In this document: in pieces, positions 1 through 5,670 of the stretch | How the letters are laid out: every line of letters begins with the position of its first letter | Position numbering within the stretch: position 1 is the stretch's first letter | NCBI GenBank assembly: GCA_027619145.1 | Contig: JAQCGA010000082.1 | Location: forward strand, 1-10,644 | Length of the DNA stretch: 10,644 nucleotides | DNA from: a bacterium | GTDB taxonomy: Bacteria; Latescibacterota; UBA2968; GCA-2709665 | Reading direction: 5' to 3' | Made by a program: the position numbers and the translations under genes | Notes under the pieces: model-generated | Databases searched by the model: none | What the model was told of the DNA's origin: nothing | The model's input: the letters and a program-made list of their open reading frames with translations, nothing else

Positions 1-17
1 AACAGGCCTCTGCGCCG

Positions 18-656
18 TCACCTCGGAGGCCGAACCCGGAAACGGTCGCCCTGGATGGCCACGTGTACCTGCTCGTGCTGTCCTCCCGTAAAATAAAGCG
101 ACTGCCTGCTGCGGAACGTGCCATCTGCGTACGTCAAGATACGAACCTGAACCCGGTCACCGTCCTGCGCAATTTCCAACCCCCGATAATCCTTCCCATC
201 TTCAATCTGCTGCTCATTCGGATCTGCAACCACAGCAGCCTGAGAAGGCGTTGCGGGTGGATTGGGGTTGCGAACAGCCAGCGTGCCCCGATCAGGCAAC
301 CGATCGCGGCCGTCCTGTGAGAACACCCAGGCCTGCACTTCAGCACTCCCACCAAATGCGTCGGTCCACGGAAACTCCAGCGAATAATCAGACCCCATCT
401 GGTTCACCGGCCCCTGTGCCAGGGGAACCGTAAACATCCCCCGCCTGCCCGGTGTAGGGCCCATGACCTGGAATCCGTTGGCATCCAACCGTACGTGCAC
501 CTGCCCTTTCTCGCCACCTGTAAAGTAAAGCGACTGGAAAGGCCGGAACGACCAATTCGCGTAGGTCCGAATCTGGACCCGAACGCGCCCCTCACGAACA
601 GCCACGGCCATCTGCTGAAAATCTTTCCCATCTTCAATCTGCTCCTCGTTCGGATC
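18..656 (-). repeat. Tandem in-gene domain duplication, second copy incomplete
   Basis: Copy 1 is encoded by about 656-225 (residues 186-329) and copy 2 by 224-18 (residues 330-397). The period is 144 residues or 432 bases, and the alignment needs no gap. Identical blocks include QIEDGKD, QSLYFTGG and QVHV. Copy 1 continues with a Gly/Arg-rich turn, a PWTDAFGG segment and an AWVFSQDGRDR segment that copy 2 lacks because of the stop codon. The divergence between copies indicates an old duplication rather than a recent one. Confidence 0.85.
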
Positions 657-1211
657 GTCCGCTACGGCAGCATCTGTCGGTGGTGGAGCCGGTGCGCTAG
701 TCTGTGGTTGTGTTGGCTGGGACGCGGTCTGGCCACCGCCACTCTTCAAGGCACGAAATTCCACTTCAACCCAGCCTGGAACCAGGCGAGGGGAGCCCGG
801 AGGCCCTTCATTCCGGTACGCAACACGGGCGTACATCAACTTGCCTGTAATCACAAGCCCATCCTCGGCCACTTCGCCCCACAACACCTTGGTCACATCT
901 GGCGTAATCCCGTGGCCCTGATCCCACCACACCGCAGACATCAAACCATTACCCACTTTGCCCTGGAACTGCGTGGCTGCAAACGCACTCGCGAAGCTTC
1001 CCATGGTCACTCGAACTTTTTCACCTTCTTGCTCAATCTGCATCGTCGTTGTTGCCGAAATCGGTTGCTTCGCCGGGGTAATATCAAGGTAATGATTGGT
1101 GCCGCTTACCGTCACCTGGTACTCACCTGCAATCGTTTGTGCAGCAACCTGCGTCGTCCAGCCCAACACCATACTCAACATAGCCGTCATCAGAATCTTG
1201 GTAGCGTTCAT
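18..1211 (-). CDS. Secreted protein of unknown function with a repeated C-terminal domain
   Basis: I do not recognise this 397-residue protein. A signal peptide is clear: a Lys at residue 5, a hydrophobic stretch at about 6-19 and a VAA/Q cleavage site near residue 24. Residues about 28-155 form a beta-rich domain of unknown family. A Pro/Gln/Thr/Ser-rich linker follows at about 157-185. Then comes a domain opening DPNEEQIEDGKDF (residue 186) that recurs as DPNEQQIEDGKDY (residue 330). The copies share the QIEDGKD, SLYFTGG and QVHV motifs without gaps at a 144-residue offset. The second copy ends after 68 residues at TGA (18-20), in mid-domain compared with the first, so the gene may be truncated or broken. 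The ATG at 1211 has a strong GAGGAGAG Shine-Dalgarno at 1217-1224. The protein is exported, probably to the periplasm or cell surface. Coding and secretion are secure; function is open. Confidence 0.8.
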   Translation of the reverse strand: MNATKILMTAMLSMVLGWTTQVAAQTIAGEYQVTVSGTNHYLDITPAKQPISATTTMQIEQEGEKVRVTMGSFASAFAATQFQGKVGNGLMSAVWWDQGHGITPDVTKVLWGEVAEDGLVITGKLMYARVAYRNEGPPGSPRLVPGWVEVEFRALKSGGGQTASQPTQPQTSAPAPPPTDAAVADDPNEEQIEDGKDFQQMAVAVREGRVRVQIRTYANWSFRPFQSLYFTGGEKGQVHVRLDANGFQVMGPTPGRRGMFTVPLAQGPVNQMGSDYSLEFPWTDAFGGSAEVQAWVFSQDGRDRLPDRGTLAVRNPNPPATPSQAAVVADPNEQQIEDGKDYRGLEIAQDGDRVQVRILTYADGTFRSRQSLYFTGGQHEQVHVAIQGDRFRVRPPR

Positions 1212-1321
1212 AACATCTCTCCTCAGGTCTGTTATTTCGTATACCTTTCATTGTATTCTTCCCGACTTCCCGGTCCTCCCCTCCCGGATACTGCTGGATA
1301 CGGGATACGACCTCCTTTCAC

Positions 1322-1340
1322 TGAATGCTTTTGAATGCTT
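1322..1340. repeat. Two direct repeats of TGAATGCTT, 10 bp apart
   Basis: TGAATGCTT occurs at 1322-1330 and again at 1332-1340, a period of exactly 10 bp, close to one helical turn. Three copies of GGATAC lie close by at 1286-1291, 1296-1301 and 1303-1308. Both sets lie between the predicted minus-strand start point (near 1363) and the secreted-protein start codon, so they would fall in the transcribed leader of that gene. A role as a protein-binding site is only inferred. Confidence 0.45.
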
Positions 1341-1369
1341 ATGTCATATCTTATTGCTAAGTTATATTA

Positions 1370-1411
1370 AGTATATTTATTTTATTTTTCATGGTACGTG
1401 ACACGAGTCAC
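1370..1411 (-). promoter_or_regulatory. Predicted CRP/FNR-family activated promoter
   Basis: GTGA (1398-1401), six bases and TCAC (1408-1411) form a symmetric site of the CRP/FNR family type, with A at 1412 extending the right half to TCACA. On the minus strand a TATACT -10 box lies at 1375-1370, predicting a start near 1363. The site centre (1404.5) then falls at -41.5, the class II activator position. The -35 region (CGTACC) is poor, as expected for an activator-dependent promoter. It would drive the secreted-protein gene with a leader of about 150 bases. The sequence match is direct; regulator identity and activity are inferred. Confidence 0.5.
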
Positions 1412-1483
1412 AAGTGGGCTACTTTTTTAAAAATTCAGAAAAAAACAACGACTCATCCACCCCTTCTGAATCCCCGAAACCGT

Positions 1484-1511
1484 TTGACAAACACAGGAAA
1501 TTCCCTACTTT
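1484..1511 (+). promoter_or_regulatory. Predicted sigma-70 type promoter
   Basis: A consensus -35 box TTGACA at 1484-1489 is followed after 16 bases by TACTTT at 1506-1511, a modest -10 box. Transcription would begin near 1518 and leave a leader of about 95 bases before the cytidylate-kinase-like gene. The -35 match is perfect; the -10 is the weak part. Confidence 0.45.
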
Positions 1512-1613
1512 AAGGAATAGAAAGCCCCACCAGGTTGATCCAACTGAATCGTTCGCGCTTTCAGCAAGCGTCCCGATCCAGACCCTCTGCTTCCCCACAG
1601 GAAGGAGACTCCC

Positions 1614-2288
1614 ATGAGTGTGATCACCATCTCCCGGACATACGGCAGCGATGGCCGAGCGGTTGCTGCCCAGGTTGCAGAAAAGCTGGGTTATCTCTGC
1701 ATGAACAAAGACCTGATTGCAGAGGTTGCCCGAGAAGCCCAGGTTCCGATTTCCGAAGTAGAACGCTTCGACGAGCAGCCGGAGCACCCGGCACTCCGTG
1801 TTTTGCGCAAATTTCTTACACCGGGTCATCCGGAAGCCATTACCGGGCTTTCTGAATACGAATGGTGGACCACCGCCGCGGTACCGGACATCTCTGTAAG
1901 CCGGGACAAAGCCCTCTCCATTTTGGACGAAGAGGCGTTTGTGCAACTCACCCGCGAAGTCATGGTACGCCTGGCTGAACGCGGCAACATGATTCTGGTT
2001 GGCCGGGGTGGATCGGCCCTGTTAAAAGACCGCCTGGACACATTGCACGTACGCGTTGTTGCACCGCTTGAGCACCGCATCGACACCACAATGGCACGAG
2101 ATGAATTGAGCCGGGCGGAAGCACTCAAACGGATTCGCAAAAGAGACGAACAAAGAAAACTCTACGTCAAGCGTCACTACGGCACAAACTGGGACGCTTC
2201 CGACCAGTTTCACCTCACTGTCAACACAGCCCACATCGGCGTCAACGGTTCGGTTTGTACCATCATAGAAGCCCTGCGACACCTGTAA
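1614..2288 (+). CDS. Cytidylate kinase-like family protein
   Basis: This 224-residue cytoplasmic protein matches the free-standing cytidylate-kinase-like family, nucleotide-binding P-loop proteins whose substrate is often unproven. The N-terminal ITISRTYGSDGRAVA (residues 4-18) sits where the family has an ISR-x-x-GSGG glycine-rich loop; here one Gly of GSGG is Asp. VGRGGSALL (129-137) matches the conserved VGRG strand and turn. RIRKRDEQRKLYVKRHYG (173-190), followed by FHLTVNT (199-205), is the usual Arg-rich lid region. The ATG at 1614 has an AGGAAGGAG ribosome site at 1599-1607. It is monocistronic, with its own predicted promoter and a terminator 23 bases after the stop. Whether it phosphorylates CMP or another substrate cannot be said; a true CMP kinase (cmk) would have a canonical P-loop. 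Confidence 0.85.
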   Translation: MSVITISRTYGSDGRAVAAQVAEKLGYLCMNKDLIAEVAREAQVPISEVERFDEQPEHPALRVLRKFLTPGHPEAITGLSEYEWWTTAAVPDISVSRDKALSILDEEAFVQLTREVMVRLAERGNMILVGRGGSALLKDRLDTLHVRVVAPLEHRIDTTMARDELSRAEALKRIRKRDEQRKLYVKRHYGTNWDASDQFHLTVNTAHIGVNGSVCTIIEALRHL

Positions 2289-2303
2289 AAACAGTCCCAT
2301 AAA

Positions 2304-2345
2304 CAAAAAAACGCCCCGGAGATTGATTCTCCGGGGCGTCTGTAT
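2304..2345. terminator. Bidirectional intrinsic terminator
   Basis: A perfect 12-bp stem (2311-2322 with 2328-2339, core ACGCCCCGGAGA) encloses a five-base loop. An A-run at 2304-2310 gives a strong U-tract for minus-strand transcripts ending the aroQ operon. The TGTATTTCTTT after the stem gives a weaker U-rich tail for the plus-strand gene. It sits between the two convergent stop codons and probably serves both. Confidence 0.92.
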
Positions 2346-2361
2346 TTCTTTGTAAAAACAC

Positions 2362-2802
2362 TCAACTTTCTTCCGAACATATCCCTGCAAGAATTTCCAG
2401 CGCGGCAATGTACCCTCTCCATCTAAAGCCCGCAATCTGCCCAACCGCAACCCCCGAAATACACGAATGCCGCCGAAACTCTTCACGGGCATGAATGTTG
2501 GACAGATGCACCTCAATTGTGGGCAACCCGCTGTCTTCAATCGCATCCCGCAGCGAATACCCCACCCCCGTCAACCCTGCCGGATTCACAATGATTCCCT
2601 GCACAACCTCCCGTTCCGCATGAATCTTGTCCACCAGATCACCCTCATGGTTGGACTGTAGAAAAATCAACTCACAACCCAATTCTGTGGCCCGTGCAAC
2701 CATCCGCTGGTGAATCTCCTCCAGCGTCATTGTCCCGTAATGACCTGCTTTGCGCTTGCCCAGCATATTCAAGTTTGGCCCCTGCAGCACCAGGATCTTC
2801 AT
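2362..2802 (-). CDS. aroQ: 3-dehydroquinate dehydratase, type II
   Basis: Type II dehydroquinase converts 3-dehydroquinate to 3-dehydroshikimate in the shikimate pathway as a cytoplasmic dodecamer. The 146 residues suit the family. GPNLNMLGKR with Arg17 and catalytic Tyr22 form the lid region; QSNHEGDLVD (49-58) is conserved; EVH (97-99) and RxxxR (106, 110) are the substrate-binding residues; the C-terminal VGQIAGFRWRGY is typical. One conserved residue differs: the usual NPxxxTH loop reads NPAGLTG (73-79), so the active-site His is Gly79. I chose the ATG at 2802 because the protein then begins at the family's MKILVLxGPN and has a GGAGGA site at 2806-2811. A longer frame to 2868 adds unrelated residues and abuts the guanylyltransferase stop. 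It is the last gene of the operon, 66 bases after the previous stop and followed by the terminator. Confidence 0.93.
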   Translation of the reverse strand: MKILVLQGPNLNMLGKRKAGHYGTMTLEEIHQRMVARATELGCELIFLQSNHEGDLVDKIHAEREVVQGIIVNPAGLTGVGYSLRDAIEDSGLPTIEVHLSNIHAREEFRRHSCISGVAVGQIAGFRWRGYIAALEILAGICSEES

Positions 2803-2868
2803 CTTTCCTCCAGTCCTCCGGCCACCCAGAAATGGCAAATTGTCATTCGATCGTAAACTTGAACGCAC

Positions 2869-3948
2869 CTAAAGATACCGCTTTCCCCCTTCAAGCTCCT
2901 TTAACGCCGTCACCACATCTTTCACCCGCTGTGCCTGATCTCGCCGACAAATCAACAAAGCATCCGGCGTGTCGACCACCACAAGATCCTCCACATCCAC
3001 CAGTGCAATCAACTTTTTCCCATCTCCATAGGCCGTTACATTGTGCGCCTTCAACGCAAGCACTTCACCTGAAAACAGATTCCCATTTTCGTCTGTATCC
3101 AGCACGTCGGCCAGTGCGCCCCAACTTCCGATATCGCTCCACGCAATATCGGCTTCCAGCGTGGCCACCTTCTCTGCCCGTTCAATAATTGCGTAATCCA
3201 CCGCAACCTCTTTCATCTTTGGGTATTCCCGGGCAATCGTTTCTGCTTCTTGCGGGGTTCCCACCGCTTGTCCAATCCGCTTGAGCACCGCATAAATTTC
3301 CGGCTCGAACCTTGCAAACAAGTCCAGCACCGTCCGTGCTTTCCATACGAACATATTGCTATTCCACAAATATTGCCCGCTCTCTACGTATGACCGGGCC
3401 AGCTCTGCATCCGGTTTTTCCTTAAATGCCCCCACCGAGTAGACCGGCTCCCCTTCTACGGTTTGGACAAGATCCCCCTTCTGGATATACCCATACCCCG
3501 TCTCCCCACGTATCGGTCGTACACCCAGCGTAAACAGAGTCTCAGGCATTTCTTCCAGCGCGGCCTCGGCCACTTGAAGCAAACGGCAAAATTCTTCTGG
3601 CTTTCCAATGTGGTGGTCAGATCCCAGGCTTGCAACCGTACACCCCGGAAACCGCGTCTCCAGCAGAATGCACTCCAGGCCCACCGCTGGCCCGGTATTC
3701 CGCAATGCCGGCTCCACAATCAGCCCAGTTTCCGCCAGGTGCGGCACCTGGGTACGGACCAGCGAAACCAGATTCGTCCCGGTAGAAATAAAAAAACCCT
3801 CAGGACCCGCAAGCGCCACAATGCGATCCACCGCCTCCTGAAGCATCGTACGTTCGCCCACCATCTTATGAAATTGTTTGGGGCGTTCTGTTCTGCTGTA
3901 CGGCCAGAGCCGGGTTCCTACCCCACCTGCTCGAATAACAATTTTCAT
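2869..3948 (-). CDS. manC: Mannose-1-phosphate guanylyltransferase
   Basis: It makes GDP-mannose from mannose-1-phosphate and GTP for glycan synthesis in the cytoplasm. At 359 residues it has the nucleotidyltransferase part only, without the phosphomannose isomerase domain of long ManC/AlgA proteins. Visible motifs are AGGVGTRLWPYSR (7-19) and PKQF (23-26) for nucleotide binding, EPALRNTGPAVG (79-90), SDHHI (110-114) with the metal-binding Asp, GETGYGYI (148-155), FKEKPDAELA (175-184), WNSNMF (195-200) and SDIGSWGAL (271-279). Residue 6 is Arg, where the family usually has a hydrophobic residue. The ATG at 3948 gives the canonical MKIVI start; an in-frame ATG at 3960 would add four residues, and neither has a strong Shine-Dalgarno, suggesting coupling to the Nudix gene whose stop is 15 bases upstream. 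The symbol is by function; mannose specificity is inferred from motifs. Confidence 0.9.
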   Translation of the reverse strand: MKIVIRAGGVGTRLWPYSRTERPKQFHKMVGERTMLQEAVDRIVALAGPEGFFISTGTNLVSLVRTQVPHLAETGLIVEPALRNTGPAVGLECILLETRFPGCTVASLGSDHHIGKPEEFCRLLQVAEAALEEMPETLFTLGVRPIRGETGYGYIQKGDLVQTVEGEPVYSVGAFKEKPDAELARSYVESGQYLWNSNMFVWKARTVLDLFARFEPEIYAVLKRIGQAVGTPQEAETIAREYPKMKEVAVDYAIIERAEKVATLEADIAWSDIGSWGALADVLDTDENGNLFSGEVLALKAHNVTAYGDGKKLIALVDVEDLVVVDTPDALLICRRDQAQRVKDVVTALKELEGGKRYL

Positions 3949-3963
3949 GCAATATTCCATTCG

Positions 3964-4455
3964 TTAAAGGTGAAAAAAATCGGAGGCAAGCGTCAGTTCT
4001 TCCCTATAACCCGGATCGCACACCCCAAACTGAACCCCGGCCTGTTTTGTGCCCAGAACAAGATCCAGCACCTGCCCGGCGTTTTCAACCATGTCCAATT
4101 TTGCCACCTTTTCCAAGGCCACCCAGTGCAGGGTGCCTTCGCTGCAGGGGCCCACATCTTCTCGGCCTGTTTGCCCGGTAAAAAAAACCAGATTTACCAC
4201 ATTTCCATTTTCTGGCTGCGTGAGCACCACACGCAGCTGAAGATCTTTGATCTCGTTGGCCTCCAGGCCCGTTTCTTCGGCCACCTCCCGCAACGCCGCA
4301 CCTTCCAGGTTTCCCAGTTCAGACACCTCCACCTGCCCGCCCACACCGGTCCAGCGCCCCGGGGCAAACTTCTTTGTTTTGGCGCGCCGAAGCAACAGAA
4401 CGCGGTTTTCCCGAAAGAGGAAAACCGCCACGTAAACCCGAAGTCCTGTACTCAT
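3964..4455 (-). CDS. Nudix hydrolase
   Basis: Nudix enzymes hydrolyse nucleoside diphosphates linked to another group, using Mg2+ held by the Nudix box. This one has 163 residues: a strand AVFLFRENRVLLLRR (10-24), then WTGVGGQVE and the box, ending REVAEETGL (56-64). Taking G40 and E46 as the G-x5-E part, nine residues rather than seven lie before Arg56, a two-residue insertion. The catalytic REVAEE glutamates are present. The substrate cannot be told. The ATG at 4455 is preferred: GAGGA lies 11 bases upstream and the protein begins at the fold. A TTG at 4473, overlapping the accD stop, would add six residues (RKRFP after the start) and is the alternative. It is the second gene of the accD operon and lies immediately before the guanylyltransferase gene, which could mean nucleotide-sugar housekeeping. 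Confidence 0.9.
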   Translation of the reverse strand: MSTGLRVYVAVFLFRENRVLLLRRAKTKKFAPGRWTGVGGQVEVSELGNLEGAALREVAEETGLEANEIKDLQLRVVLTQPENGNVVNLVFFTGQTGREDVGPCSEGTLHWVALEKVAKLDMVENAGQVLDLVLGTKQAGVQFGVCDPGYREELTLASDFFHL

Positions 4456-4469
4456 TGGAAAACGTTTCC

Positions 4470-5351
4470 TCAATCTGCTTGCCGGTCACGTGTCCCCGCC
4501 TGTGGATCCCACAACAGAGAAAGCAACCGGGAAACCTCCTTACGCATCTCATAACGCGGCACCACCATGTCCACAAAACCGTGCTCCAGCACCTTTTCCG
4601 CACGCTGTGCCGCCCGCAACGCCTCCAGTTCTTCCGCACCCACCGAACTGCCCGTGATCCGCTCGCCCGTAAACCCGATCAATGCATTGGGCTCTGCAAT
4701 ATTCACATCTCCAATCAACGCATAACTGGCCGATACACCTGCCGTGGTAGGATCTGTAAGAATGGAAATAAACAACAATCCCTCTTCGGCAAACAGGGCA
4801 AGCTTGGCATTGATCTTGGCCAGTTGCATCAAAGAAAATGCGCCCTCCATCATCCGTGCACCGCCAGACCGGCAGATCAAAATCAGCGGTAACCGCTCTG
4901 CAATACACCGGTCAATCAACCGGCTGATCCGCTCGCCTTCTGCAGAAGACAGGGTCCCCATAATAAAACCCGGCTCGTGGATGCCCACACCTACCTTCTG
5001 CCCGTTAATTTCGGCCAGGCCAGTACATACGGCCGCATCCAGACCGGTGGTTTTCCGCGCTTCCTTGATCCGGTCCGCATAACGCTTCCGATCCTCGAAA
5101 TTCAGCGGATCCGTGGACTTCACTTCCTGGGCCACTTCCTGAAATGTGCCAGGGTCTACCAGTCCATTCAGATATTCTTTGTACCCAATCCGAAAATGCG
5201 CGCCACAATTGGGACAAACCCCCTGATTCTGCGCCATTTGCTTTCGATAAACCATCTGGTGACACCGTTCGCACTTAATCCATAAATTATCTGGCATACC
5301 CCGGCGAACAATGGTCCGGATACCCGATTTCAATTTATCAAACCAATTCAT
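4470..5351 (-). CDS. accD: Acetyl-CoA carboxylase, carboxyltransferase subunit beta
   Basis: AccD pairs with AccA to transfer the carboxyl group from biotin to acetyl-CoA, making malonyl-CoA for fatty acids. The 293 residues are normal length. The N-terminal zinc ribbon is intact: CERC (27-30) and CPNC (46-49). DPLNFEDRKRYADRI (81-95), SGGARMMEG (162-170) and GVSASYALIGDVNIAEPNALIGF (205-227) are recognisable family motifs of the crotonase-type fold. Residues 228-241 (TGERITGSSVG onward) differ from the usual GxRVIEQT segment, although LEHGFVD (255-261) returns to consensus. The ATG at 5351 has AAGGTG a few bases upstream. It is the promoter-proximal gene of a four-gene operon; accA is not in the window. 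Confidence 0.93.
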   Translation of the reverse strand: MNWFDKLKSGIRTIVRRGMPDNLWIKCERCHQMVYRKQMAQNQGVCPNCGAHFRIGYKEYLNGLVDPGTFQEVAQEVKSTDPLNFEDRKRYADRIKEARKTTGLDAAVCTGLAEINGQKVGVGIHEPGFIMGTLSSAEGERISRLIDRCIAERLPLILICRSGGARMMEGAFSLMQLAKINAKLALFAEEGLLFISILTDPTTAGVSASYALIGDVNIAEPNALIGFTGERITGSSVGAEELEALRAAQRAEKVLEHGFVDMVVPRYEMRKEVSRLLSLLWDPQAGTRDRQAD

Positions 5352-5438
5352 AAGTCACCTTCTTGTGCAAGAGTAAAAAAACGCGCCTGTCCTGGTGCCA
5401 CACCGAATGGTACCCCGGCTGGTATGTTTGGACCGAAA

Positions 5439-5467
5439 AATATACGGCCAATAGTCAGCGCTGACAA
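5439..5467 (-). promoter_or_regulatory. Predicted promoter of the accD operon
   Basis: On the minus strand TTGTCA (5467-5462) and TATATT (5444-5439) are separated by exactly 17 bases; each box has five of six consensus bases. The predicted start is near 5432, about 80 bases ahead of the accD ATG. It is the best promoter match in the window and would serve accD, the Nudix gene, manC and aroQ, since I see no later promoter or terminator before 2339. Confidence 0.65.
5454..5465. promoter_or_regulatory. Perfect 12-bp palindrome, candidate operator
   Basis: GTCAGCGCTGAC is a perfect palindrome that covers four bases of the accD -35 box and runs into the spacer. A protein bound there would block RNA polymerase, so repression is the natural reading. 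It does not resemble the FapR operator I know of for fatty-acid genes. The regulator is unknown. Confidence 0.45.
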
Positions 5468-5502
5468 GGAAATTTATATTCCGCAACTAGTTAGACATCC
5501 AC

Positions 5503-5537
5503 ACAGGTCGTCATCTACCTTGCCAATGACAACCTGT
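5503..5537. promoter_or_regulatory. 35-bp inverted repeat
   Basis: ACAGGTCGTCAT (5503-5514) and ATGACAACCTGT (5526-5537) are inverted copies matching at 11 of 12 positions around an 11-base centre. It lies upstream of both predicted promoters, about 36 bp from the accD -35 box and 54 bp from the plus-strand -35 box, so it is more likely a protein-binding site than an RNA hairpin. As minus-strand RNA the one mismatch would be a G-U pair, but the predicted accD transcript starts beyond it. It has no U-tract on the plus side. Confidence 0.5.
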
Positions 5538-5591
5538 ATTCCAGCGAGCATTTACCCCGCGCCAGGCCACTGTCAAAAGCCAGAATTTCTA

Positions 5592-5620
5592 TTGACTTAA
5601 CTTCGTTAGTCTTATAGATT
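5592..5620 (+). promoter_or_regulatory. Predicted promoter for the glycosyltransferase gene
   Basis: TTGACT (5592-5597), a 17-base spacer and TAGATT (5615-5620) make a reasonable sigma-70 promoter in an AT-rich stretch. An imperfect dyad (GACTTAAC, TTC, GTTAGTC at 5594-5611) spans the -35 box and spacer. The start would be near 5627, about 60 bases ahead of the TTG start codon. Confidence 0.45.
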
Positions 5621-5670
5621 AATTGAGATACTTTCAGTAGCCTTATACTTATATCTTCTATCACTGGCAC

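Larger units (their letters stand above)
1212..1613. other. Divergent AT-rich intergenic region
   Basis: This stretch of about 400 bases separates the secreted-protein gene from the divergent cytidylate-kinase-like gene. It is much more AT-rich than the genes, particularly at 1340-1450. It contains a predicted activator-dependent promoter for the minus strand, a predicted sigma-70 promoter for the plus strand, direct repeats of TGAATGCTT and GGATAC, and homopolymer runs of T and A at 1424-1446. I see no convincing small gene in it: the open frames here lack a ribosome binding site and have low-complexity translations. Confidence 0.7.

Noticed and set aside
495..1334. Long plus-strand open frame of 279 codons
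   Set aside because: It lies antisense to the secreted-protein gene, which has a signal peptide, repeats and a strong ribosome site. The antisense product has no recognisable domain and is rich in His, Arg and Cys, as expected of a shadow frame.
1424..1446. T-run followed by A-run as a possible terminator
   Set aside because: There is no GC-rich stem next to either run. It looks like an AT-rich promoter-region tract.
2803..2868. N-terminal extension of aroQ by 22 residues
   Set aside because: The extra residues do not match dehydroquinases, while the internal ATG begins at the family N-terminus and has its own GGAGGA site.
4456..4473. TTG start for the Nudix gene overlapping the accD stop
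   Set aside because: The ATG at 4455 gives a normal N-terminus and GAGGA lies upstream of it. The TTG remains possible, as overlap coupling is common, but it is the weaker choice.
3463..4554. Plus-strand open frame of 363 codons
   Set aside because: It runs antisense across manC, the Nudix gene and the end of accD, all of which have strong family motifs. Its translation has no domain features and it has no promoter or ribosome site.
5485..5492. Eight-base palindrome AACTAGTT
   Set aside because: It is too short to stand out from chance in an AT-rich region and lies apart from the promoter boxes.
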